From: Romanomermis culicivorax
Taxonomy: Eukaryota > Nematoda > Enoplea > Mermithida > Mermithidae
Length of the DNA: 64,000 nucleotides
Assembly: GCA_963922205.1 (NCBI GenBank)
Contig: CAWUHX010000152.1
Location: 1 to 64,000 of the forward strand
Reading direction: 5' to 3'
Within the stretch, counting starts at the first letter, position 1. Each line of letters begins with the position of its first letter. A model generated the notes under the pieces. That model was not told the origin of the DNA, searched no databases, and saw only the letters and a program-made list of their open reading frames with translations. The position numbers were made by a program, and so were the translations under genes. Of this stretch, positions 43,150 to 54,729 are shown piece by piece.

Positions 43150-44200
43150 ATGGTTTCAGCCTCCCCAGCAATAAGCCTACCTTTACAAACGAATTGACCA
43201 TAAGCATTGACACCAGCACCGCAAAGCTGGTATCCGGCCATTATTACTGCACTACGATGGAACAAAGGCCCATTGTACGCCGCCATATCCAAGAGATGCT
43301 CGACAATGATTTTATTGAACCGTCCTACTCACCCTGGGCTGCATCCCTATTCCTTGTAAAGAAAAAAGACGGTTCATGGTGCCCCATTGTTGATCATTGC
43401 GGTATTAATGAAGTAACGTCCAGCAACAAATTTTTGATCCAGCACATCGAGACTACTTGGACGTCATGGGACAAGCAAAATTTTTCACAACATTCAATCT
43501 CAAAGCTGGGTACTGGTGGGTACCCCTTGACAACGACTCCCTACTGGTGGGTACCCCTGTACCATGATGAATCTCAAAGCCCAGTACTGGTGGGTACCCC
43601 TCGACAATGACAACAACCTTCATCTGCCAAGGAGGTTTGTTTCCTTTCAAAGTTCTCCCCTTGAGCTTGAAGAACATGCCTGCCGAATTTCAATGTTCAA
43701 TGGAAAGAATTCTTCACCCATATATTTAGAAAATTTGCCTCCTTTATATTGATGATATTATCATTTTCTCGAATTCATTCGATGAGCATTTAGAACATTT
43801 GCAAATTATTTTTGATGCCCCCTGCGCCGCCAATTTAACCCTTCGGCCCGACAAGTGTGAATTCCTGCTGCTGCAAGTCAAGTAATTGGGACATCTCCTT
43901 ACACAAAGGGAATCACCACCGATCCCAAAAAAGTCAAAGCCATTACGAGTTTCCCAGAACCAAAAAAGGTATGTAGAGTTTTTTAGGTCTTGTTCAATGG
44001 TGCAAGCGATTCATTCCGCACTTGGCCACATTGTCAAGCCTGCTTTAGGCCTTACTCCAGCATGATTCCAACTACAATGTCACAGAAGATAATAAAAAAC
44101 ATTTGACAGAATAAAAAAGGCCCTGACGTCCTCCCCTTTTCTTCATTACCCTGTATAGGATGGCAAGGCTCAATTCATAATTCAAACTGATGCGAGTACT
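43150..44200 (+). pseudogene. pol: Reverse transcriptase, copy 2
   Basis: The fingers motif [20 protein letters not shown] lies in the frame 43,194-43,610, followed by [18 protein letters not shown]. The block for the first catalytic Asp is disrupted by three copies of TACTGGTGGGTACCCCT (43,511; 43,542; 43,585). The YIDDIIIFS box is intact at 43,745-43,771. The thumb and connection follow with frequent stops. Confidence 0.88.
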
Positions 44201-44545
44201 ACCACCATCAGTGCAATATTATACCAAGAAAGTGGTGACAACAAATGGGTGATCACATATAATAGCCACATACTTACCTAGGCTGAAACACAATATACTA
44301 CAATGGAGTGCCAATGTCTTGCCATCATCTATGGTTTCCATATGTACTGCCACTATGTTTATGGCCAGAGAGTTATCATTTGTACCAATCACAAGTCACT
44401 CGAATAACTCAAAAACGAAAAACACTGAAATTCACACCTCCAATGCTTTGCCATTAATCTTCAAGATTACGATTACAATATTGAATACCTCAAACGTAAA
44501 GATAACGCCTGCCCCGACTTTTAATGCAGGAAAGATGACCACAAA
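44160..44545 (+). pseudogene. pol: RNase H, copy 2
   Basis: [20 protein letters not shown] runs uninterrupted through the site where copy 1 has its solo LTR. It continues through TMECQCLAIIYGF and CTNHKSLE, then a stop. CPDF at about 44,510 marks the usual RNase H end, with stop codons in place of conserved residues. Confidence 0.82.
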
Positions 44546-44599
44546 AAGCTGCTGGTCCTGAGTACCAAGGAAATAGCCATCAAGATTTTGGCCCACAAT

Positions 44600-44995
44600 T
44601 TTACTCCACCAGTGGGATATCAGATGCTGACCCCAGGGTGAGTGTTATCTGTTGGTTGGAATCGGGCCGCAAGCTCTAGTTGATGGGGACATTAACGCCA
44701 TCACTCTTGCTATGACCAATACACCCATCGATCAAACCACATCCAAACCTGTGTTGCCAACAGCCCTGTTTGAGCCACCTCTGGTAGAAGCCATTGCAAT
44801 TGCTATGCAAGAAGAGATTCAGACCACACAGGCCACAAACCCCGCCATTTCCAAAATCGTCAAAGCCCTCCAAGCTACTAATGCTGCAATACAGCCATCT
44901 GTTTTCTTCGTGGAAGATGGCATCTTGTACCCCCAAGCCTAAGATCTATGACAACTCGTCCCACTCACCATGCTTGTTGATCAGACTCCAGCAAT
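44600..44995 (+). pseudogene. pol: RNase H-integrase connection, copy 2
   Basis: The frame 44,652-44,942 (DINAITLAMTNTPIDQTTSK; FFVEDGILYPQA) aligns with 9,430-9,700 of copy 1. A stop follows, and the zinc-finger region is then interrupted by the insertion at 45,003. Confidence 0.75.
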
Positions 44996-45002
44996 TGCAG
45001 GG

Positions 45003-45766
45003 TGCATGTGTAAAAAGTCCATTGCCCATGGAAAAATGACCAAAAAAAAAGAAAAATAAAACTGTGCCAGAGATTAAACGTCTACTAAAACATTGATGCT
45101 AGACATACACACAAGATGGGATGTGTATAGAAACTAATACATCTTATAATACATACTGATTTATACATGTAAATGACTGATTTTGTATACTGGCTGTTTT
45201 CCAAACAAACATAAAGAGGTTAGACTGCTCAAGCCCATGTAGTCCATAAAATCAATTATAAATGCTAGGAAAGGTCAAGGATTCTACAAAAAGCTGGTAG
45301 CAAGAGAGGCTTTACTAAAACAATTAAGGTGGTGCTTATTTTTGATAGCTTTGTAGGATAACCGAGAAGCTTCAAAGAAAAAGGGGAGAAAACTCGAAAG
45401 ATTCAACCAAAAATGGTAGAAAAAACTGGAAAAGCTTTAATGAGGAAAAAGATGTATAAATAGGAAAATAGAAGAAAAAAATTCATTTTTGATTCTTGCT
45501 CAATGACTGCTTTTTTTCAGTGACAACAATGAAATACAAACAATCTTCATCGCATTCATCACCGCCCTGAGGGTCACTTATAAGGCCTACGGTAGGTTGA
45601 TATTAGAGATCAATTTTATATTTAAATTAATACAGACATAATTTGAACCTTGACAAATATTATTATTAATTTAGTACCGTTTTTGACTACGATCAATGTC
45701 GACACACTGGCATCAACCTTTTCCAAGGAGGCGTCGATTGATTTTAAGTTTTGGTGGAAAAGCCAG
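45003..45766. mobile_element. 764 bp insertion in the copy 2 integrase N-terminus
   Basis: Flanked by TGCAGGG (44,996-45,002 and 45,767-45,773). The insert is AT-rich and absent from copy 1. No terminal inverted repeats are evident. A TATAAATAG word at 45,456 equals the TATA box of the solo LTR at 42,081, so a second solo LTR is possible, but the ends are not convincing TG...CA. Class undecided. Confidence 0.6.
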
Positions 45767-45773
45767 TGCAGGG

Positions 45774-46760
45774 AGTTGTATCTGGATGACCCAAAGATAT
45801 TCAATGACCAAGGATCGAACCATACATTGGCAGCCATCAAAAATCATTTTTGGTGGCCCCGTATGGAAGAAGCCATTCACAAGTAAATCAAAAGTTACAA
45901 AATTTGTCAATTGACATCACCCTGGGCATTTGCTGCCAATACAGCCAATCCACCCTTTCGAAATCATTGCTACAGATGTTGTCAATATTTCCCTGGTAGG
46001 TGAGAAGAGGCTCTATGTTATTGTGCTTCAGGATAATTTCACCAAATGGGTCTCCACACATTTGATTCCCAACAAGAAAGCTTCAACAACCATGGAATGT
46101 TTTGTCAATAAGGTTGTCCTTGCTCACGGTAGTCCACTCGTCCTCCTTTCTGACCAGGTTAGATGCTTCATATCCAAATTGATGCAAGAAATATGTGAGC
46201 TGCTCAAAATCTGCAAAGTCAAAACTACCGCCACCCACAATGCAATGGCATGGTGGAGCGCTTCAACAAGACATTAATCACACAACTGAAAAAATATACT
46301 GCTGATGATATGGATAACTGGGAGCACTACTTGCCTTATGCTGTTTTTGCCTACAACACAACCCTGCATACTGCAATGCGCCACTCGCCTTCCAGCTTAT
46401 TATATGGCCTGGAGCCCCGCATCACTTTCGACTTTGATTGCTCATACCATCTCACCTTACCACTTAATTATGATGCCTACCAACATATCTTAATGCAAGC
46501 GCAAATAAAGATGTACAAATCAATAGAGACTAACCTTGACAAAGCTGCTTCTGTTAGCAAAAAGTATTTCGATCAAAAGGTCTGCAAATGCGAAATCAAC
46601 GTTAACATTTTAATCCTGTTGACCAACACAAGCCAAGAAAATCCAGCCCAACTTCATTGGCCCTTTTATCATCACCAACACCACCCACCTTGATGGCAAC
46701 CTTGTCACAATCAACGCCCTCAATGCGCCCAGCTGGCCTCAAGTCATATCCACTTTGTGA
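45774..46760 (+). pseudogene. pol: Integrase, copy 2
   Basis: The zinc-finger remainder (KICQLT) precedes the core. The first Asp is in ATDVV (45,975-45,977) and the second in LLSDQV (46,152-46,154). Glu is in MVERFN (46,256-46,258), but one base is lost between the last two, so they are in different frames. The core continues to YNTTLHTAMRHSPSSLLYGL. VSKKYFDQKVCKCEINVN leads toward the C-terminal module, where the GPF sequence is frameshifted. The site of the 20.7 kb insertion in copy 1 is intact here (CACTTAATTATGATGCC, 46,460 on). Confidence 0.9.
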
Positions 46761-47369
46761 TTAAAACCATTCATTCCCTGTCCAGCCAGAGATGCTTTGG
46801 TTACCAAAGCCAGTGAACCCCATCGATGGAACCGCAATAAGTTTGATTCAAAAATATTTTTGTGATAGGCACCCATAACGCCAAGCTTGTTCATAATTTC
46901 CGTCCTTTATTTACTTTAGATCATGGTGAATGGATGAGAGGACTACTCCATCCATGCATTACTTGGGTGTAAACCTCCCCCATTAAATCAATCTGGTTAT
47001 TTCACTGGCTCAGAAATGTTACACTTACTTTACAATATCACCAACTACATCCCTCTTTGTGACCCAATAACCCATGTAGGAGGGGGCTCTTTGTATTGAT
47101 AGGCTCTGTTTGGTGCATGGTCATTTCATTTGTTTCCCCCCCCCACCCTGGCTGTTTTCACTCTCATAAGACTGACTGGGAAAGATTGACCTTAGTTTCC
47201 CCTAATTTAGTATTGTTTGTGATGCTTCGTAATTAATGTTAGTTTTGCACTTCTTACACTTTACATTCTTTTCACCTTTCAGCAGCTTACTTTATTTTAT
47301 TCATTTCTCATTCTCACTTTCCCTCCAAATAGTCGGATCTTGCTGCCACTCTGTAAATTTTTTGCCACA
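46761..47369 (+). promoter_or_regulatory. Pol-ORF3 spacer with purine tract and candidate 3' splice site, copy 2
   Basis: It carries GTAGGAGGGGG (47,076-47,086) and the pyrimidine-rich CATTCTTTTCACCTTTCAGC (to 47,283), both in the positions seen in copy 1. TTCACCTTYCAGCAGCTTA is nearly identical in the two copies, although the nearby spacer has diverged. Confidence 0.45.
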
Positions 47370-49130
47370 ATGACGACTCCATCTACATCTTCTGCCGCAT
47401 GTGAGGCTCTGCCATACCAGGAGTCCCTCAATGTCAACAAATGGTTTGTTCAGTGGGGAGAGCAGCAACCCCATCAGAACCACAACAGCTTCTACTGCGA
47501 TGGTATTTTCTATTCTTGGCATGCATTTCTTTCAGCTTTCATATTTATGTGCATGCTCTCTGACCTGTACTTGGGATCCCATGGGATGCTTTCACCTCTG
47601 CCACATCCCTAACACACATGGTCAGCTTCTGCAATCCTGAAATGGTCAAGTTATAGCTCAACTTGTCGCCATAGCCAGCTGCTGCTTTGACTGGCCCCTA
47701 CTATGATTTTGGTCGCCTAGCTCAAGTGATCTGATCGAAATTGTCAAAGACCTGCCTATCTCAGTGACATCACGGCCCAAGTTGCAGCTGTCCGGGGGAC
47801 GCTTTCATTCATAATTTTGATGCAATACAACTTTTCTTTCTTGATCACAAACTTGAGGTCCACCTTTGGACTGGCACAACCATCGCCACTGCCCATAACC
47901 CACCCTTGTCCTTTTTGAACTAATGCCCCCACTTTTTGTTTAGAAGACAATATGAAAAGATTGATTGGCATTGCCGACCTCGAATGCTGGTATGTATCCC
48001 TATTTGCCCAGATGTCCAACGTGTTGCCACCACCTATTTTCCTCACACCCGGATGTTTGGGGACTGCTCTCCCCACCCAGCCCATGCCAAATTTCCAGCG
48101 CTATACCTTGGTGAGCTTTGATACCAAATTCATCCTGCCCCGCATTTTGAAAAATTTTAAATTCACAGTCCCTATGCTGGTCGATTGCACCACCTCTAGC
48201 TATCCCCCCTACATTCAGCTCCCATTTCCCAATGGAACAATGTTTGTTTTTGAAACTTTGGCCCCAACGCCCAAGGATTGGACTGCATTCTTCTCCCTTG
48301 TCGATGGGGAACACACCATCATAATTTCTTTGGATGGAGCCGACAATTGGGCCAGAATATATGCGCTCCTCAGAACCCAATTCCACACCAACAGGCAAAA
48401 GAAAAATAAAGACCTCATGGTCAAAGCCATTCATTTCAACACCTATTGAGTTATCCAAAATATCACCATCTCCTCACCCCTCTATGAGCTGGCGCAGAGT
48501 ATAGGGTTTATACCAGAAAAATGTACACTTAAAGCCAGCATTTCGGCTATGTGGGCCTTCGAGGTTTCTTGGCTCAGTCTCAAATTTTCCAAGGTGCTCC
48601 AGTTTTTAAACGACTCGAAAAATTCGTATTTCCAACCCGACGTCCTTGCCTACAACTTGCTCAATGCATTCTATCTGATACTCCTGTTCCTGGCTTTTGG
48701 CCGCTACAGTTTTATTCCCGATATTTATAACGCCGTGTCAGCACAATTTGTTGGATGCCGCTGAGATCAATCGGCTGGCCAAAACATTTATCTTACCTTC
48801 TACAACATTCTGTTGACCAAAGTGGTGCCCGCTGATTCGAAAGCTGCATTTACCCGTCACTCTCACAAGTCACCATACCAGGGATCATGCGGGATAAGGT
48901 TCTTTCAGCATACCAATTTTTCATGTATGATTGCACATCATCCAACCATGGTCCGTCTTTTTGTTTAGGCACCCAGGTTAACAATTTCGGCAACACCCAA
49001 ATGTTGACTCCAACAACCCATCCGAAATTGTTGACCATCCCCAAAACACCAAAAAAGAAGAAGAAGAAGCAGAAGAATGAATGGAACCAGTCAACCACAG
49101 TTCTGTCGCTATTGCAGAAGAAAGTCTACG
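47370..49130 (+). pseudogene. ORF3, N-terminal third, copy 2
   Basis: Starts MTTPSTSSAACEALPYQESL and reads through GEQQPHQNHNSFYCDG, where copy 1 has a stop. A poorly conserved T-rich stretch up to 47,940 ends TTTTTGTTTAG, resembling an intron acceptor. The frame 47,952-48,449 holds GCLGTALPTQPMPNFQRYTL, FKFTVPMLVD and MFVFETLAPTPKDWTAFFSL. Further pieces are LLFLAFGRYSFIPDIYNA (48,549-48,764) and TSSNHGPSFCLGT (48,887 on). The basic cluster PKKKKKKQK (49,049-49,075) aligns with the one in copy 1. Confidence 0.6.
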
Positions 49131-50260
49131 ACGACCCAAAACGCCTTCAAGCAGCCATCCCCTCAGACATGAAGAGGGGTTTAATGACATGTATCAACAA
49201 TCTACTCGGCTTCCCAGTGTCACCGATTTATAAGTTGGAAGTCCATGCCTGGTTGGTCGCTGAAAACCACCTGCCAGTCCTCACCGATGTTGACAATGTT
49301 TGGATAGAGCACCTGGTGCTGGACCAACTGCTCTGAGATCGAACCTATCAGGGTACTCACTACCATTATCTTCCTAACACCCTGATTACTATTTTAGAAG
49401 CCAATGGCAGCTGGCTCAGCAGAATAATGGCTATGGTGCTGCTTACCATGGTTATAGCCTTGCCCTGCTCTGCTGCTGAGTTCACTTATGTTAATGATCT
49501 CTTGGCAAAGCATGTGCAAAGGCTTGACAATGTACTGCGAACAGCTTTCTACAATTTTATATGGTTCAATGCTGATGGCAACCCCAGATCCTGCCTCATG
49601 GACTGGATGAACCACATTCCAGAGAGCAAACCCACTTTTGACCATGACCCTGGTATATATATTTACAATCACTTCACTTTACACCCCATCATCTTCGATG
49701 AAGATCTGCGCATGGAAACTGCCGTCAAAGAGATCAAAATTGAGGAAACTGATTACACTTCGAATCCACACAGCGCATTTTATTTGGATTCATTATTGCT
49801 TGGCCACATTGATTTCTGCAACCAACCGATTTTCATTTCCCACACCCATCTACACATACCCATTGCTGACTATGGCCTTGGAGACAGCATTGACTGTTCA
49901 AGAGCTTTTGAAATGCCCGATATTAGCTTCATCTCAGGAACCAACTGCCAAAGAGTTATTCAATACTCCTACTTTGGACCTAAATATAGCGAAACTGCTG
50001 CCTAATGTTGCCGTGTCGTCACCCACTGGTCAGCCAGCCATGGCCGACCTCATGGTTTTGGTGGCCTCAATCAATGAGTTTCTCAAACTCAGACTTGATG
50101 ATATATCAACCTTGGCTCCCATATCTGCAGAAATGACGACTTCAGTCCACCAACCCCACATGGAATTCAAAGAAAAAGCCACAACTGCACAGGAGGAACT
50201 GTTGACCGACATAACTGAAGAAAATACAATGGATGCAGGAACAGCCTGCACCTGCCATTG
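49131..50260 (+). pseudogene. ORF3, middle segment, copy 2
   Basis: DDPKRLQAAIPSDMKRG continues the frame of 48,887-49,336 to a stop at 49,334. The frame 49,427-50,005 then gives AEFTYVNDLL, DGNPRSCLMDWMNHI, HDPGIYIYNHF and EIKIEETDYTSNPHSAF. A second frame, 49,638-50,261, carries PTPIYTYPLLTMALETALTV and LDLNIAKLLP, matching the part of copy 1 after its double stop. ORF3 was therefore one continuous frame across this point. Confidence 0.6.
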
Positions 50261-51300
50261 ACCCCTCCATTTATTTGGCCACGCCCCACAGCTTTACCCA
50301 GTCCACCAATGATCACTACTGTTGCTACAGCCAGGTACATTCCACCGGTTAGATTTTTGCAACAGTTTGTTTCAGATTCTCAATGGTCCGCTTTGGTTGC
50401 AGCCCTTAAAGCTTATAGTTTTCTGCCTCCACCACCCAGTATGTTGTTCCCTGAACACCATTGGCGAGACTACCCTTGGGCATTACATGATCAGATTATG
50501 GAAATTTTAATACCTGCCCCCACTACAGCAACTGCCAGGCCACAGCAAATGTCATCAGTTCAAATGGCTCCAATTGTTGCACAATCGGCCCCTCAGACAG
50601 TTGGTGGGCAACTGCTGCAGACAGTGCCAATGGATGTTCAGCAACAGCAACCAAGTACCTCAACTGCCCAGCTCAACAGGCACAGTCAACCTATCCAAAA
50701 ACATGCTCGTTATGAACATTCCGTCAAACATAAAACACAGCAACAAGAAGAAGTCGAGTACCACAGAGCCCACAAGGCTGGCACAATGGACGAACTGCAC
50801 ACAAAATGCATGCCGCTACCCTGTACGTCGCCCACTGACCGCAGAAAAACGCCCAGCGCAAGGACCACAAAAAGTTGTGAACAACGGGCCAAACAAAGAG
50901 CCAAATCCAAAGAATGCAAAACGGCTAGTCAGGCCAGCTTATCTACTGGTGGGACATGGCAGCCGAAAGTCACTCCTAAAAAACAATCGAGTACTCAAAC
51001 GAAAACCAATCAAACCTTGATGCCACCACCACAGGCACCACAGCCCCCAGGTCTGATTCTCACCAATCTCACCAAGATTCTTACCAAGGCGATGACCAAT
51101 ACCATTGTGAAAGAGACCAATCCTGTCGCCAAGACTGCAATTCCCACAATAGCCGCGATCATGATCGCCATGACACTGCCCCTCATCATCAAACGCAAAG
51201 TGAACAAATGCACCAAGTTCACTCTACCAGTTTCTACAAAAGAGAACACTGCCGCACTTTCCACCATTCACTGACCAAACTGACTGATTACATTAGCCTA
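50258..51300 (+). pseudogene. ORF3, Pro-rich central segment, copy 2
   Basis: The longest ORF3 frame left (338 codons). It contains [32 protein letters not shown], a Gln/Thr/Pro-rich linker, and [20 protein letters not shown] followed by a Lys/Arg-rich stretch. Near 51,180 the conserved His/Gln-rich TQSEQMHQVHSTSFYK is in another frame. Matches copy 1 at 34,960-35,985. Confidence 0.6.
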
Positions 51301-52780
51301 TTGCAGAGTGACACCAAAGTTAAAAGTCCAACAGCATCATTGCTGACTACAGCCTCACCACTGCCATCTTCCACTACAGCCACATGGATGTAGGCTACTA
51401 CTCCCATAACCAGGACTACCACAGCTTCACATTCAGCATTGGTAATTACAACTGCACCCGTATTCGGAGCCATTCCCCCAGCGAGTACAGTTCTACGCGC
51501 TACACAGCAATTGCCTAGCCATGCAATTACATTGCCCAATTATGTCTGTTTCCAAATCATGGTTCAACCTCACACTATCATGCTTTGCAGGCCACATTTC
51601 CCTCCACCTATTGACCTGAATGTTGAATTTTTCTTGCCATGCACCATGCAGGAGATGGTGCTGATCAACCTTTTTGGTCGATTGGGCATATGGGTAACCA
51701 TAGCTGTTCATGTTTGAGCCACCAACGCCTCATTGGTGATTGACCAATATTTTCGAGACCATTATCCCCCTAGCTATCTTGAGATGCAACCACCCGTATC
51801 TCCCAATGTCTCGACCCTTATTCTATGATATGTCAGTGGAATTTGGGCCCGAGAGCTAGGATATGTCAAGGCCATTCAAACCCCTCATTTCACCTTGTTC
51901 CTTTACCAGGCTCCATATTTAGACAATTAGTCTTGTTTGGTCCAGGCCTACGACATAACCATCAGCCTTATTGACCCATGGATGGTGTACCCCCAATATA
52001 CCCCTTTTCCATTGTCACCCTACACGAATGACATCTACCACGTTTTTCTCCAGTACCATAGCGAAACTGATCACCCAGTCCAGATGTTGCATCCCCATGA
52101 CCTTTCAGCATGCTGGCATTTGCTCCCACTGCGACCCTTGCTACCTACAGGTCTTCCATTGGACCATCCAACTTTGGTTCTGCCCTGGACCCCAGGGCAC
52201 GGAACAAACCCACTTTCACTGCTACCTATGTGGCCTGCACTTCCTCTATGTGCCGCAGGGCGGATGCCGACTGTTGTGGCCACCCTCAATACCATCACTA
52301 TGATTCCCGCGGCGACTGCTCTCACTGTTGCAATGACTGCTACAACAATGGCCATGACTACAGCAACCACCTGTGTTCCGCATCATCAGATCATCATCAA
52401 AACCGTCGCCATTGATCAATCATCGTTTTCTGTACAGTAATTTTTGTTTTGTTTGTTTTCTTTGTTACACGTCTCATTTTTTTCTCCTGGTCATTTCATT
52501 CTAATCTCGTTTTTTGCGCTGTATTGTTTTTCACTAGTTTCTCTCTCTGCCGCCCAGCTATTACCCATCCACTACAGTACTGATGCTCCAAAGTGTTCAA
52601 CCCTGATTGGCCCCACCCCCGTAAGTTTGTCCTTTCTCAGGCCTGCTGTGATGCCATTTTAGTCATTTTTCTGGGATTGCACCTGAAGGTAGTTACTGGC
52701 CTTACCCTCCCATCCACATGGACTAGAATCCTGGTGCACTCCAGTATATCTGTGTGGACCGAGTGACCATTTGAGCCGCA
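51300..52780 (+). pseudogene. ORF3, C-terminal segment, copy 2
   Basis: [13 protein letters not shown] (51,279 on) starts the segment. The frame 51,439-51,717 holds IDLNVEFFLPCTMQEMVLIN and 51,937-52,440 holds WMVYPQYTPFP, matching copy 1. A T-rich stretch follows (52,440-52,540), ending TTTTCACTAG, as in copy 1. The C-terminal part is heavily damaged. Confidence 0.55.
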
Positions 52781-53003
52781 GTGTTGCGGATGTGTTTCAG
52801 CCTCGCTAATTGGGGATGGGTTGGGAGATCTCACCCTACACATTGCCAAATCAGCTCAAAACACTAAAACAACTCAGTCGGCCCCATTGTGTGCTACTGA
52901 AGGACTCCTTCAGCCTCCCCAGTGAGGGCCCGTTCAGGGCAGAGTCCCTCCCCTTGCCAGTTATTGATTGTCCATGTGACGATTGCTTAGGGCGATCTAC
53001 TGC

Positions 53004-53015
53004 AAGGGGGAGGGG
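53004..53015 (+). promoter_or_regulatory. Polypurine tract, copy 2
   Basis: AAGGGGGAGGGG lies immediately upstream of the LTR TG, preceded by GGCGATCTACTGC, which parallels GGCAATCTACCGC in copy 1. Confidence 0.92.
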
Positions 53016-53047
53016 TGCTGTAGTGTGCTTCTGCCGATTTTAGGATA

Positions 53048-53474
53048 CACTACCAGGCAAAACTAACCCTCAAAAATTCGCGTCCAAGACCCGTCCTGCA
53101 CGCATCTAGGTCACGTCCCAAATGCATCTTTTTCGGCAGCACAAAGAAAACTTTCATCCTTCTTGATAATTGACATTCATGCAATGACTGTCAATCATGA
53201 TTTTTCATAATGTGTAGTGGATATGCACTTTGTTTTGACCTACAGTATGACAACAGTTGACCTCTCGTTTATATCTGGTAAATAATGTGTGCTTTCTATA
53301 GGGAGGTAAGAAGGAAGCATCAGCACAATTCTTTGGCTTTGGGTGACACAAGCACATGGCCTGTCAATTTTATTGTTGGTACAATGTGCTGATTGCATCC
53401 TTGGTGCATCCCGGACCCGTTCTGGACGCGTCCTGGATGCGAACAGCATAGACGGTTAGTTTGGTCTGGTAGTG
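53048..53474. mobile_element. Tc1/mariner-like MITE (427 bp) in the 3' LTR of copy 2
   Basis: It begins CACTACCAGGCAAAACTAAC and its complement-read right end is CACTACCAGACCAAACTAAC. TA is duplicated at 53,046-53,047 and 53,475-53,476. The 5' LTR of the same element has the empty site GGATAGTTTGCC. A TA duplication with CACT-type ends is the mark of Tc1/mariner elements. No transposase is encoded; inner CGCGTCC-rich inverted segments follow the ends. Confidence 0.92.
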
Positions 53475-53836
53475 TAGTTTGCCGATTTCGTGAAGATGAG
53501 CGCAGGTACAAGTTGGATGGGGCGAAGCGGACCATTGACCTTGTGCATTTACTGTTTTCCAGCATGCAGAACATCTCCTTATAACTTCGCCCACTTCATT
53601 TAGTTTGTACAGGCTATGTAAGTTATTTTTCTGTTAGGTAAAATTTATAAGAGCATTCTCTCCTCTTTTGGTTTAAGCACTTTGAGAATTCAAATTAGGA
53701 AACTGAAGGTTTTCTAATTTGGATTATTTTATTGTGGGGTATAAGTACTTTAAGGCCTGTATTCACAATCGTGTGTTAGCGGCATGCTAGGCTGACACGG
53801 TGTTAAATTATGGCTAACAGGATGGTAACAGGGTGA

Positions 53837-54475
53837 CGGTGTTTTTTTTAGCCAAATGGCCTATTTTGGCTAAAAGAAATTTGGTTTAGCTAAAAAAATT
53901 TTTAGAGGTTTTAGACAAATGGCTAAAGATATAATGATCAACGACATCATCATTGATCATTATATCATCAGGATCGGAATCGCGTTGTTCGTTTTGAGAC
54001 AATTCTGGCAAATCAGCTGAATCGACCAGTTTGAAAAAATTTTTAATTGACTTAGACATGCTAAAAAATGAGAAAAAAATGAATACACAGATAGGATATT
54101 GATCAAAGTCAAAACAATTACGAAAAATCTGCGAAAAATTACAACTAAATTAACTGAATTTACCTAATCATTTACAGAATTTAATTTTAGTAGGCATCTA
54201 GAAGAAATTGTTACAGTAATAGCTAACTAATGAGTCTATAAAAAGTTAGCTTGTTATCAGATATTTATATCAGCATTTCAAAATTTCGAACAAAAATAAT
54301 CGTTTTATCCTGAAGTGATAACATAACTCTTGAAAACACCTTACATAACCTGTTTAATATTGAAAAAACAATCAGTGTATCACGTTTGAGCAAAATAAAA
54401 ATTTTAGCCTTTGGCTAAAAAAATTTTAGTCGTTTTAGCCATTTGGCTAAAAACGTCGTGCTAAAAAAAACAGTG
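53837..54475. mobile_element. hAT-like non-autonomous element nested in the Harbinger element
   Basis: 639 bp with ends CGGTGTTTTTTTTAGC and, read in reverse, CACTGTTTTTTTTAGC. The 8 bp duplication is CAGGGTGA (53,829-53,836) / CAGGGTGC (54,476-54,483). The uninterrupted phrase GGTAACAGGGTGATAAGTTT at 54,587 shows the site without the insertion. The palindromic word GCCAAATGGC/GCCATTTGGC recurs inside. On the minus strand a 58-codon frame from 54,059 begins MSKSIKNFFKLVDSADLPEL, possibly the start of a lost transposase. Confidence 0.8.
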
Positions 54476-54729
54476 CAGGGTGCTAAGTTTTATCCCCATA
54501 TTCACAATCGGGTGTTGGGCCCATATTCACAATCGCGTGTTAGCGGCGTGTTAGGCTGACACAGTGTTAAATTATGGCTAACACAGTGGTAACAGGGTGA
54601 TAAGTTTTATCCCCGTATTCACAATTGCGTGTTGGGGTCGAAAAATGGAAAAGTTAACATGGGGTTCTAAACCTGCCCTCTACTAGTTTTAGCAGTGTGT
54701 TAGCAGTAGTCTGTTTTTTAATTTTTTCG

